From: Opitutales bacterium
GTDB taxonomy: Bacteria > Verrucomicrobiota > Verrucomicrobiia > Opitutales > JAFGAQ01
DNA: 5,928 nt
Assembly (NCBI GenBank): GCA_028704125.1
Contig: JAQVLM010000221.1
Location: 1 to 5,928 of the forward strand
Reading direction: 5' to 3'
Shown here: positions 1-5,928 of the stretch, piece after piece
Layout: each line of letters begins with the position of its first letter
How positions within the stretch are numbered: position 1 is the stretch's first letter
Position numbers and translations under genes: made by a program
The notes under the pieces: model-generated
Database searches by the model: none
The model's input: only the letters and a program-made list of their open reading frames with translations
What the model was told of the DNA's origin: nothing

Positions 1-1
1 G

Positions 2-2230
2 GCGGAGAGTAGGGCAGCGGTGGAGTTTCTTGTTCGCAACAAACAGGTGGGTGAGGGCACTCCCCATGGTGCTTATATCCGCAGGAATGCGGCCCGTATC
101 GAATCCCTGCTCGACACTGTCAAAATCTGCGATCCCGCGATCGGCTCAGGAGCCTTTCCCATCGGGCTATTGCAGGAGATATTCTGGCTCAAGCTTACCC
201 TCGACCTCACGCTCAATGATTCCGCTCGTCTGGCGGAGATCAAGCGACGGATTATCCAAAACTCCATCTATGGAGTGGATAAGGATGCCGGGGCCGTAAG
301 TATTGCCCGTTTGCGTTTCTGGCTTTCACTCGTGGTTGACGAAGAGGCGCCACAGCCTCTACCCAACCTCGACTTCAAGATCATGCAAGGCGACTCTCTG
401 CTGGAGTCGTTCGAGGGGATTCCGCTCGATCAGTTCGATCCCGAAAGCATGGGCGCGGTCTGCATATCGCCGCAGGCTCAATTGGAGATGGATTTTGCAT
501 CGAGCCAATTGCCGCTGGCATCGGATGAGAAGGTGAACCGGATCACCGAACTCATGCGTGCCTATTTTACCGAGGATGCTCCGGCGGAGAAGGTTCGCCT
601 GCACGGTGAGATCGACCGATTTGTTCTCGACCACATCGAATTTAACCTCAACTACCGCAAGGATGAGCTCGAGACTGAGCTGCATCAGCATCGCGTCGAA
701 ATCGCAGAAAAACAGAAACAACTCGCAAGCTATGAGCCTACCAAAAAGGAGGCCAAACGAATGGAGTGGCTGCAATCCGGGATCGCAGAGATCGAACGCA
801 AGAAGCGGCTACTTTCCAAGCTGGAAACCGAGCCCGAGCGCCCATACTTCCTCTGGCATCTGTTTTTTCAGGATGTGATCAACCAGGGCGGCTTCGACAT
901 CGTTATCGCCAACCCGCCCTACGTCCGGCAGGAGGTGATCAAGGACTACAAACCCCTGCTAGAGGCTGAGGGATACGACTGTTACACTGGCACCGCCGAC
1001 CTTTTTGTCTATTTCTACGAGCGAAGTGTGAAACTGCTCAACCAGCGGGGCATCCTCACCTTCATCACCTCCAACAAATACTACCGTTCCGGCTACGGGG
1101 AAAAACTGCGGGAATTTCTCGCCCAGAACCTGCGCATCCGTGAGATGCTCGACTTCGGCGATGCTCCGGTCTTCGATGCCATCGCCTACGCATCGATCCT
1201 GATCGGTTCCAAGGAGACCGCAGGGCCAGACCACGCCCTCAAAGCATGGACCTGGGAACGCGGGGAAAAGATCAACCTCATCGCCCGCGTGATGAAGGAC
1301 CGGGCGTTCCCTCTCGATCAGGCCAACCTGACACCCGATGGCTGGCGACTGGAGCGACCGGAGGTCTTTGCACTGCTCAACAAGCTGCGCAGCAAGGGAA
1401 CGCCACTGGGCGAGTATGTAAAGGGACGGTTCTACAGGGGAATTCTCACTGGTTTGAACGAGGCCTTTGTCGTGGATCGCGCCACCCGCGACCGGCTTGT
1501 TGAGGAGGACCCGAAGTCCGAGGAAGTGCTCAAACCCTTCCTCCGGGGCCGCGATGTCAAACGTTGGAAGGCAACCTGGGATGGTTGGTATCTCATCAAG
1601 ATCGAGTCCTCTCAGAACAAAAAGCACCCATGGAGTGGACTCCCTGAAAATGAAGCTGAGTCAGTGTTCCGGAAGCATCTTCCCGCCATTCATGCTTGGC
1701 TCAATCAGCATCGCGACAAGCTCATCAAGCGGGACGATCAGGGAACCTACTTCTGGGAGCTGAGATCGTGTGTCTACTGGCAGGAATTTGAGCAACCAAA
1801 GGTGATATATCCAAATATTTGCCGACGAAATGAGTTCTGCTGGGACGAGGAAAATTATTATGCGAACCAAAAGACGTTCATCATTCCGAATGCAGACAGT
1901 CTAACACTCTGTACGCTAAATTCACGTGTCGTGTTCTGGCTTTTCCCATTATTGCTTTCTCCTCTGCAGAATGAATTCTTTGAGCCCAGCTCGATTTACA
2001 TGCAGCATCTCCCTATCCCTCCCGCAGCGGATGAAGATAAGAAGCGACTGAGTGAGCTGGTCCAATCCGCGACCACCTCAACCTCCCGGAATGATCCCCA
2101 TGCCCTCGAATCCGCCGAGTCCGAGATCAACCAAATCGTCTACCGCCTCTTTGACCTCACTCCTGAAGAAATCCGCCTCATCGAATCGACCCTTGCCACC
2201 GAATCCCAGACTAATCCAACAACAGTGTAA
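2..2230 (+). CDS. Eco57I-type adenine-specific DNA methyltransferase with TaqI-like specificity domain (type IIG or PglX-like), 5'-truncated by window edge
   Basis: This gene encodes an N6-adenine DNA methyltransferase of the large gamma-class type. The frame is open to the left edge with no stop, so the GTG at 20 is probably internal and the true N-terminus, perhaps a nuclease domain or further N-terminal region, is missing. Counting from that GTG, the SAM-binding motif DPAIGSGAF is at 38-46, an acidic GVDKD loop is at 85-89, and GDSLL is at 124-128. A long charged helical, coiled-coil-like insertion spans about 210-272, and the catalytic NPPY is at 298-301. The C-terminal half has hallmarks of TaqI/Eco57I target recognition domains: FYRGILTGLNEAF near 474-486, LKPFLRGRDVKRW further on, and a late HLPIPP. 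Such enzymes occur as type IIG restriction-modification fusions, or as BREX PglX. No other BREX gene is visible here, so I cannot choose. The stop overlaps the next ATG (TAATG), so the two genes are probably co-translated. Confidence 0.9.
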   Translation, partial: AESRAAVEFLVRNKQVGEGTPHGAYIRRNAARIESLLDTVKICDPAIGSGAFPIGLLQEIFWLKLTLDLTLNDSARLAEIKRRIIQNSIYGVDKDAGAVSIARLRFWLSLVVDEEAPQPLPNLDFKIMQGDSLLESFEGIPLDQFDPESMGAVCISPQAQLEMDFASSQLPLASDEKVNRITELMRAYFTEDAPAEKVRLHGEIDRFVLDHIEFNLNYRKDELETELHQHRVEIAEKQKQLASYEPTKKEAKRMEWLQSGIAEIERKKRLLSKLETEPERPYFLWHLFFQDVINQGGFDIVIANPPYVRQEVIKDYKPLLEAEGYDCYTGTADLFVYFYERSVKLLNQRGILTFITSNKYYRSGYGEKLREFLAQNLRIREMLDFGDAPVFDAIAYASILIGSKETAGPDHALKAWTWERGEKINLIARVMKDRAFPLDQANLTPDGWRLERPEVFALLNKLRSKGTPLGEYVKGRFYRGILTGLNEAFVVDRATRDRLVEEDPKSEEVLKPFLRGRDVKRWKATWDGWYLIKIESSQNKKHPWSGLPENEAESVFRKHLPAIHAWLNQHRDKLIKRDDQGTYFWELRSCVYWQEFEQPKVIYPNICRRNEFCWDEENYYANQKTFIIPNADSLTLCTLNSRVVFWLFPLLLSPLQNEFFEPSSIYMQHLPIPPAADEDKKRLSELVQSATTSTSRNDPHALESAESEINQIVYRLFDLTPEEIRLIESTLATESQTNPTTV

Positions 2231-2766
2231 TGGATAAAAAAATAGAACACGCGAAATACTCGTATCAAAACATCTCAGAAATCCTTCGTTTCATCGATGG
2301 GAAGACCGCAGGAGTTGCCGCTTTCACTACGGCGATTGCTGGCCTTTCCTTTTATCTGCTCCAGTTTCTTACAGGGATTGGGGCGGATGAGACCGTTGCT
2401 GCAAGTTGTCTGAGCAAATTCGTAGTGGTCATGCTCATGCTCTCATTGGTCGCTGCTTCGCTATCTGTCATTTGTTGTGTAATGGTGAACCTCGCGCGGC
2501 CCCAAAAAACAACGGGATCTGTTTTGCTGTTTCCCGTTCATACAAATGCTGCATTGGATGAAAAGAAATCACAGATCCGTCAGCAATTTGAAGAATTGGA
2601 TGACAACGCCGTTCTCGAAGAATTCGCAGACCAACTTGCAAATTTGGGTTGGATAGCATCAAGAAAAATCAAGTTTTTCAGGTTGGCTTCATATTGCACT
2701 ATCGCTCAGGTTGGGTTGGTCCCAATTAGCGTGATCCTTTTGGCTTTCAGTTGGCTCTGCAGCTGA
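2230..2766 (+). CDS. Small three-helix membrane protein, PycTM/SLATT-like candidate effector
   Basis: This is a 178-residue predicted inner-membrane protein. Hydrophobic segments lie at about 27-49, 63-88 and 153-177. The first is preceded by RFIDGKTAG (20-28), which resembles the R-x-x-D-x-K motif found just before the first helix in PycTM-type effectors. A charged cytoplasmic-type linker follows the second helix, with helical EEFADQLANLGWIASRKIKFFR (about 130-151) leading into the last helix, as in that family. In Pycsar, such proteins open or disrupt the membrane when a cyclic pyrimidine nucleotide is made. Here that role is inferred from fold and context only. The ATG overlaps the methyltransferase stop by one base, with no clear Shine-Dalgarno sequence, so translation is probably coupled. 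The last 19 or so codons are antisense to the end of the E2-like gene. Alternatively it could be a SLATT-family membrane protein or an unrelated three-helix protein. Confidence 0.75.
   Translation: MDKKIEHAKYSYQNISEILRFIDGKTAGVAAFTTAIAGLSFYLLQFLTGIGADETVAASCLSKFVVVMLMLSLVAASLSVICCVMVNLARPQKTTGSVLLFPVHTNAALDEKKSQIRQQFEELDDNAVLEEFADQLANLGWIASRKIKFFRLASYCTIAQVGLVPISVILLAFSWLCS
2706..2766. other. Tail-to-tail overlap of two coding regions on opposite strands
   Basis: The last 61 bases of the membrane-protein gene (+) are also the end of the E2-like gene (-). One strand encodes the third hydrophobic helix and the other encodes a Lys/Arg/Gln-rich tail. Transcripts from the two sides must overlap here unless they end very precisely. 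The only nearby hairpin is a weak 5-bp stem (2761-2765 with 2777-2781), so I see no convincing terminator for either strand. Confidence 0.85.
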
Positions 2767-3296
2767 GCACAAAACGCAGCTCGTTCCTTTTCGTATTGTC
2801 TCTTTCCCCTGTTCCCATGTGCGAACTGCAGGCAAGATTTGCGGAGTCGGTTGAGCCCAGCTTGTCGCGCAATGAGGTTTTCTTCGAGCAGATGACAAAC
2901 GCTCCATTTTAGCCAAATGCCTAGTTCATGGAAGGCATATTTTGGCTCAAGGTTGTCAAAGGTTAACCTGCATCTGTCCCTCCATCGTTCATCGATATCC
3001 CAGCAAAGAGTGTGGTTTGGGTAGATATGCCAATCCATCCCAGGGGTAAGCCAATCGGCTATTGCAGACACCAAAGGAACGGTTTGGTGCCAATTTGGGT
3101 GGATGTAGATCGTCAAGTCGGCCCGTGAAGCCGTTACTCCGAATGAAAAGTTCGGGTAGGACAAGGACTCCCGTGTCTCTTGAGCGAACGATTTGGCAAT
3201 TCTTTGATGTGGCGGACCAAACTGTGCAGCAATGCTGTCAGCAAGAGCCATACAGCCGGAATTCTCCAATTTCTGAATGCTACCGGCTTTGATCAT
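2706..3296 (-). CDS. E2-like (ubiquitin-conjugating-like) protein, probable cyclase accessory
   Basis: The gene encodes 196 residues from the ATG at 3296. The same frame also allows ATGs at 3350 (214 residues, 71-base overlap with the cyclase gene) and 3251 (after the cyclase stop). I chose 3296 because it gives a short 17-base overlap, but no candidate has a strong Shine-Dalgarno sequence. From 3296, a beta-rich stretch (LTIYIHPNWHQTVPLV, about 61-76) is followed by WHIYPNHTLCWDIDERW (89-105). This resembles the HPN...G-x-(I/L)-C-x-D...W signature around the catalytic Cys of E2 enzymes and of prokaryotic E2-like proteins such as those of type II CBASS. The candidate Cys is residue 98. An aromatic helix, GIWLKWSVCHLLEEN, follows, and the C-terminal tail is basic and helical. 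No E1 or JAB-peptidase gene is visible. The position directly after a nucleotide cyclase suggests that it modifies or regulates that enzyme. The fold assignment rests on motif reading alone. Confidence 0.6.
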   Translation of the reverse strand: MIKAGSIQKLENSGCMALADSIAAQFGPPHQRIAKSFAQETRESLSYPNFSFGVTASRADLTIYIHPNWHQTVPLVSAIADWLTPGMDWHIYPNHTLCWDIDERWRDRCRLTFDNLEPKYAFHELGIWLKWSVCHLLEENLIARQAGLNRLRKSCLQFAHGNRGKRQYEKERAAFCAQLQSQLKAKRITLIGTNPT

Positions 3297-4785
3297 AATA
3301 CGGCTTTGGTGTAGTGATAGAATGGCCCTTGGAGACCTCCCTTGTTGCATCCAGTAATTGCTGAGCTTGAATCTGGGCCACTTTCAACTCCTGAAATCCG
3401 GCTTTGGCGAATGAGGGGTGTTCCTGATCAGGTGTGTATGCCTTTTTCCATGCTTCATTCAATTCCGCAACATCATTGGAGTGCATAACACATTCTGTAG
3501 GATTCCCGCCTACATCTTGTTCGCCCTGTTTCGATCGACGGATTCCCCAACCGCCTTCAATCTGAAACCGTCGGTTTTGTATTGTTATTTCCGCAAGCAG
3601 AGTGAACCCATTCCCTTTTTCTTTGTTTCCTCCAGCCAGTGAGCACACCCATCGGCCCGCTTGCGTTTGTTCCTGCCATCGATGCTGAACTTGAGCCGGA
3701 ATCGTTTTGGATTGTTCCTCGTATGCCTCGTCGGTGGATACAATGAATCGCGATGCGCAGTCTCCAGCCCAAGGAAGGCGGATTGCCGGGAAAGGACAAC
3801 CTGAGTCGAAGTGAGACGCATCATTCATGATCTGGATGAATTCTCCGACCAGTTTCTTGAGTGCTTCCGGTTGATTCGGGTTTTCGAAGGATCTCAGAAC
3901 TTGGCAACTAAAACCGTCCAAATCCGCACGAAGGGTCCAACCCCTGAGAACCAGCGGAGAATCAAGGCTGCCAGGTTGGAGCCCAGAGAATGCGCGATTG
4001 ATGATCAAATTCGCGTATTTATTGAGGCTATCGATGGGTACATTCTGTTCGATCCTATTCCGGAATTCCTGAACTTTATCAGTGAATCCGGCGAATCGAC
4101 TCAGGACGGTTGACGGGTCATCAACTCGCAATGAAACCCAACCATCCCGTTCTCCAGTGGTGGAAATACTGAGATTGTTGCCATGCAAAACATCGAGAAC
4201 CGATTGTCTCAGACGTAAGCATCCTGACGGGAACACATCGGAATCCCGTTTGAACTGTTTGGCTGGTTCGTTGGCAGCCGGAGATAGCGAAATAACCGAG
4301 TCATCACTATTTTGGAAGGAATCAACCAAGAGGGTGTCTCCGTGATCCATTGTGAAACGAAGGCTTTTCCAGCCATCGCCAGCCAGACCCTTTACCTCCT
4401 GTTCGATTTCCGCATGCAATGCCGTGACCAAAGCGATTGCCTCAATGGAACTCTGTTCGTGAAGTTGGCATGGCATAAAGAGATGCAAAGTCTCTCCCTG
4501 AAGCTCGAGCAACACAAGGTCCTCTCCGCTGACCAAACTCGTAGCCACCTCTGCGTAACGATGAATGACTTCCATGAATCTCCGGATCCGAGCCTCACTC
4601 TCGGGAGCCTCGAGTTCCATCTTTAACCGCAATCGGCTGTAAATGTGAAACCCTTGCGCCGGAAATATCGAAACATCAGAAGATGGACTCCTCACACCAG
4701 TGGACTCAAAGAACGCTCGTTTCCGAATCCCACTATCCATTAAGTCTGACAGGCTGGACGCAATCGATATCTTTCCGTTATTCAT
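3280..4785 (-). CDS. Tandem class III nucleotide cyclase, Pycsar-like (PycC-related)
   Basis: This 501-residue soluble protein reads as two fused class III cyclase-type domains. The first domain, about 45-180, has LELQGETLHLF (93-103), TMDHGD (145-150) and DDSVISLSPAANEPAKQF (161-178). The last of these matches the late part of the cyclase active site, where an Asn and a basic residue four positions on stabilise the transition state (N172, K176). At its metal site it has Ser near 50 and Glu at 98 instead of Asp. The second domain, about 278-450, has RADLDGFS (286-293) and WAGDCASRF (339-347), supplying both metal-binding Asp residues (D288, D342), followed by IEGGWGIRRS (409-418). Its counterpart of the Asn-x3-basic motif seems lost (N437 followed by E441). 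The enzyme probably makes a cyclic mononucleotide second messenger; whether cUMP, cCMP or cAMP cannot be read. Its ATG overlaps the RloB stop as ATGA, with a hairpin just upstream. Confidence 0.75.
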   Translation of the reverse strand: MNNGKISIASSLSDLMDSGIRKRAFFESTGVRSPSSDVSIFPAQGFHIYSRLRLKMELEAPESEARIRRFMEVIHRYAEVATSLVSGEDLVLLELQGETLHLFMPCQLHEQSSIEAIALVTALHAEIEQEVKGLAGDGWKSLRFTMDHGDTLLVDSFQNSDDSVISLSPAANEPAKQFKRDSDVFPSGCLRLRQSVLDVLHGNNLSISTTGERDGWVSLRVDDPSTVLSRFAGFTDKVQEFRNRIEQNVPIDSLNKYANLIINRAFSGLQPGSLDSPLVLRGWTLRADLDGFSCQVLRSFENPNQPEALKKLVGEFIQIMNDASHFDSGCPFPAIRLPWAGDCASRFIVSTDEAYEEQSKTIPAQVQHRWQEQTQAGRWVCSLAGGNKEKGNGFTLLAEITIQNRRFQIEGGWGIRRSKQGEQDVGGNPTECVMHSNDVAELNEAWKKAYTPDQEHPSFAKAGFQELKVAQIQAQQLLDATREVSKGHSITTPKPYYDQSR

Positions 4786-5414
4786 ATTTCATGCACTTGG
4801 GGCTCGTCCAACAACTGTTGGACGAGTAGGTAGACTTTTGTTGTCTGTCCTCGAGGCCACAGATCCTGTGATTCCAAATCATTGCTCCGGGCCCGATTGA
4901 TTGCATGTTTCACCCCTGGCATCAGTTTGGAAACGTCATAACCTCCTTTGGTCCTAGATGAGTAACCACATAGCAGTTCTGCGAGGCTGCGTTGACATTC
5001 GCCCCTGTCACAGAATGATTTCCAATCATGTAGATGCAAATAGAGCCATAACTCAAAACAGGGATTGCTAAGTGCAACAGAAAAACCAGCTTCTCTGGCT
5101 TGGCGATGCACCTGGTTTAATTCATCTTCGGTCCATGAATCCCGGTCGATAACCATCCATCCCTTGTCACCGTTGTTATTGCTGTAACCCTTTTTGTTGA
5201 AGAAAACCTTCAAACGCTGAAGAACATCCTTGGGATTGGATTTGTGATTTGGATTTGGAACGAGTTTGATTTGAGTTTTCCCATCGCGCGGAGTGCAAAA
5301 CGCACCAAAATATTTCGGCTCCGTTTCCGCTCCTTCCATTGATATTACGATGAAGTGGTTGCGCTCTTCAAATTCCACCTTGCGGCGAAACCCCTTTCGT
5401 CTATGGGTGCTCAT
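4782..5414 (-). CDS. RloB / AbiLii family protein (TOPRIM-like putative nuclease component)
   Basis: This 210-residue protein has the marks of the RloB family: a short basic N-terminus, then VISMEGAETEPKYF (23-36) with the conserved E27, VIDRDSW (88-94) with D90 and D92, and SNPCFELWLYLH (116-127). The Glu and paired Asp residues fit a metal-binding TOPRIM-like active site. The family includes AbiLii, which is required for the lactococcal AbiL abortive-infection system, and partners an ATPase encoded beside it. That is the arrangement here: the ATPase gene ends in TAATG at this gene's start. Length is normal for the family and nothing looks broken. The stop is shared with the cyclase start (ATGA). 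This ties an AbiL-like pair to a nucleotide-signalling pair in one transcription unit. The biochemical target (DNA, RNA or tRNA) cannot be read from the sequence. Confidence 0.88.
   Translation of the reverse strand: MSTHRRKGFRRKVEFEERNHFIVISMEGAETEPKYFGAFCTPRDGKTQIKLVPNPNHKSNPKDVLQRLKVFFNKKGYSNNNGDKGWMVIDRDSWTEDELNQVHRQAREAGFSVALSNPCFELWLYLHLHDWKSFCDRGECQRSLAELLCGYSSRTKGGYDVSKLMPGVKHAINRARSNDLESQDLWPRGQTTKVYLLVQQLLDEPQVHEI
4803..4826 (-). promoter_or_regulatory. Perfect 10-bp hairpin just upstream of the cyclase start
   Basis: CTCGTCCAAC (4803-4812) and its exact reverse complement (4817-4826) flank four bases. It lies inside the last codons of the RloB gene. In the mRNA it ends 17 bases before the cyclase ATG (4785), where it could hinder or time ribosome loading, or mark a processing site. 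No run of U follows, so it is not an ordinary intrinsic terminator. Function is inferred. Confidence 0.55.
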
Positions 5415-5928
5415 TACGAGTCAATCTTGTTAACGGTTCTGCGTGGCAAACGTCGGACAGCAGGAACTCCCGCAAATCGGCCAAGAAGATAGTTCTTGCG
5501 GATATCCTTGTCGTACCGAACTCCTTTGAAATCACTGAGAGCAGTAAGCTTAGATTGTCCAGCATCAAGTTTGTCGATGAACCAGATTTCGTCGCGCCGT
5601 AAAAGTTCTTGATCCAGTAACAGCGGATCGTGGGTAGTGAAGAACAACTGGGCACGGGATCTTGTGGAACGAGTCTCCAGGAAGCTTTCGATCATCCCTC
5701 GCGTAAGGTGGGTGTGGAGGCTTCGGTCGATCTCATCTATGAAAAAGATTTTGTCAGTATCTGGATCAGTGAGTTCGAAGAATGCTGGTAAGAGGTCGAT
5801 CATTCTTTCAGTGCCTTCTGACTCCTCCGCGATCTCGAAGGCAATGGCTTTGCCGTCGGATCTTTTGTGATAAGTTGTCAATCGAGATGCCTCGGTTTTC
5901 TCGTTAAGACGACGCAGCAGAAATCGGG
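5414..5928 (-). CDS. AAA/ABC-type ATPase, AbiLi/RloA-like, C-terminal part only (5' end beyond window)
   Basis: The frame is open through the right edge, giving 170 visible residues. The TTG at 5881 is an internal Leu codon, not a start. Visible motifs, counted from the edge, are an ABC-signature-like ESEGTERM (35-42), Walker B KIFFIDEIDRSLH (59-71) with the catalytic D64/E65 pair, and the switch His in FFTTHDP (95-101). The tail, with RRDEIWFIDK and YLLGRFAGVP, is typical of the ATPases encoded next to RloB/AbiLii genes. The Walker A motif must lie beyond the edge. These ATPases are thought to act as sensors or clamps that license the partner nuclease. The stop codon overlaps the RloB start by one base (TAATG), so the two are co-translated. 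Identity as the ATPase of an AbiL-like pair is well supported; a full family assignment needs the missing N-terminus. Confidence 0.88.
   Translation of the reverse strand, partial: RFLLRRLNEKTEASRLTTYHKRSDGKAIAFEIAEESEGTERMIDLLPAFFELTDPDTDKIFFIDEIDRSLHTHLTRGMIESFLETRSTRSRAQLFFTTHDPLLLDQELLRRDEIWFIDKLDAGQSKLTALSDFKGVRYDKDIRKNYLLGRFAGVPAVRRLPRRTVNKIDS

Noticed and set aside
20..22. GTG as the start of the methyltransferase
   Set aside because: The frame continues open to the window edge and the SAM motif would lie unusually close to the N-terminus for this enzyme class, so the gene is more likely cut.
359..775. Open frame of 138 codons on the - strand
   Set aside because: Antisense to the methyltransferase between its motif I and NPPY, with no domain signs.
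959..1627. Long open frame (222 codons) on the - strand
   Set aside because: It lies wholly opposite the well-supported methyltransferase, has no recognisable motifs, and its composition is that of an antisense shadow.
2761..2781. Possible terminator for the membrane-protein gene
   Set aside because: The stem is only 5 bp with an 11-base loop and the following T-rich stretch is interrupted; it also lies within coding sequence of the opposite gene.
3283..3410. Three copies of CGGCTTTG (near 3284, 3301 and 3400)
   Set aside because: Short, unevenly spaced and within coding sequence; no further extension of identity, so most likely chance.
5879..5881. TTG as the start of the ATPase gene
   Set aside because: Upstream codons continue the same helical ATPase sequence to the edge, and Walker A would be missing if it began here.

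Overview
This window is a compact stretch of a bacterial anti-phage defence or accessory island. There are six genes and no intergenic gap longer than a few bases. Base composition is near 50% G+C overall; by eye it is higher in the first gene and lower from about position 1780 onward. The host cannot be named from the sequence. All five visible start sites overlap the gene before them or sit at the window edge, and none has a clear Shine-Dalgarno sequence, so translational coupling probably matters here.

Left part, + strand (2-2766): the C-terminal 740 or so residues of a large Eco57I-type adenine-specific DNA methyltransferase (type IIG or PglX-like; its 5' end lies outside the window), coupled through TAATG to a small three-helix membrane protein that resembles PycTM/SLATT-type effectors of nucleotide-signalled defence.

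Right part, - strand (5928 down to 2706): a coupled four-gene run. In transcription order it holds the C-terminal part of an AAA/ABC-type ATPase (AbiLi/RloA-like, cut by the right edge), an RloB/AbiLii-family protein, a 501-residue protein that I read as two tandem class III nucleotide cyclase domains, and a small protein with an E2-like (ubiquitin-conjugating-like) Cys motif. The junctions are TAATG, ATGA and a 17-base (or longer) overlap. The two strands converge and overlap by 61 coding bases at 2706-2766.

The main point of interest is the combination. A Pycsar-like cyclase whose catalytic residues seem divided between two fused halves is coupled to a stand-alone E2-like protein, an arrangement best known from type II CBASS, where the cyclase is a CD-NTase instead. 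The cyclase is also coupled upstream to an AbiL-like ATPase/RloB pair, and a PycTM-like membrane protein sits tail-to-tail on the other strand. A working model, which is inference, is that the cyclase senses infection and makes a cyclic mononucleotide. The E2-like protein would tune the cyclase, and the killing effector would be the membrane protein, the ATPase/RloB pair, or both. The methyltransferase may be an independent restriction or BREX-like neighbour.
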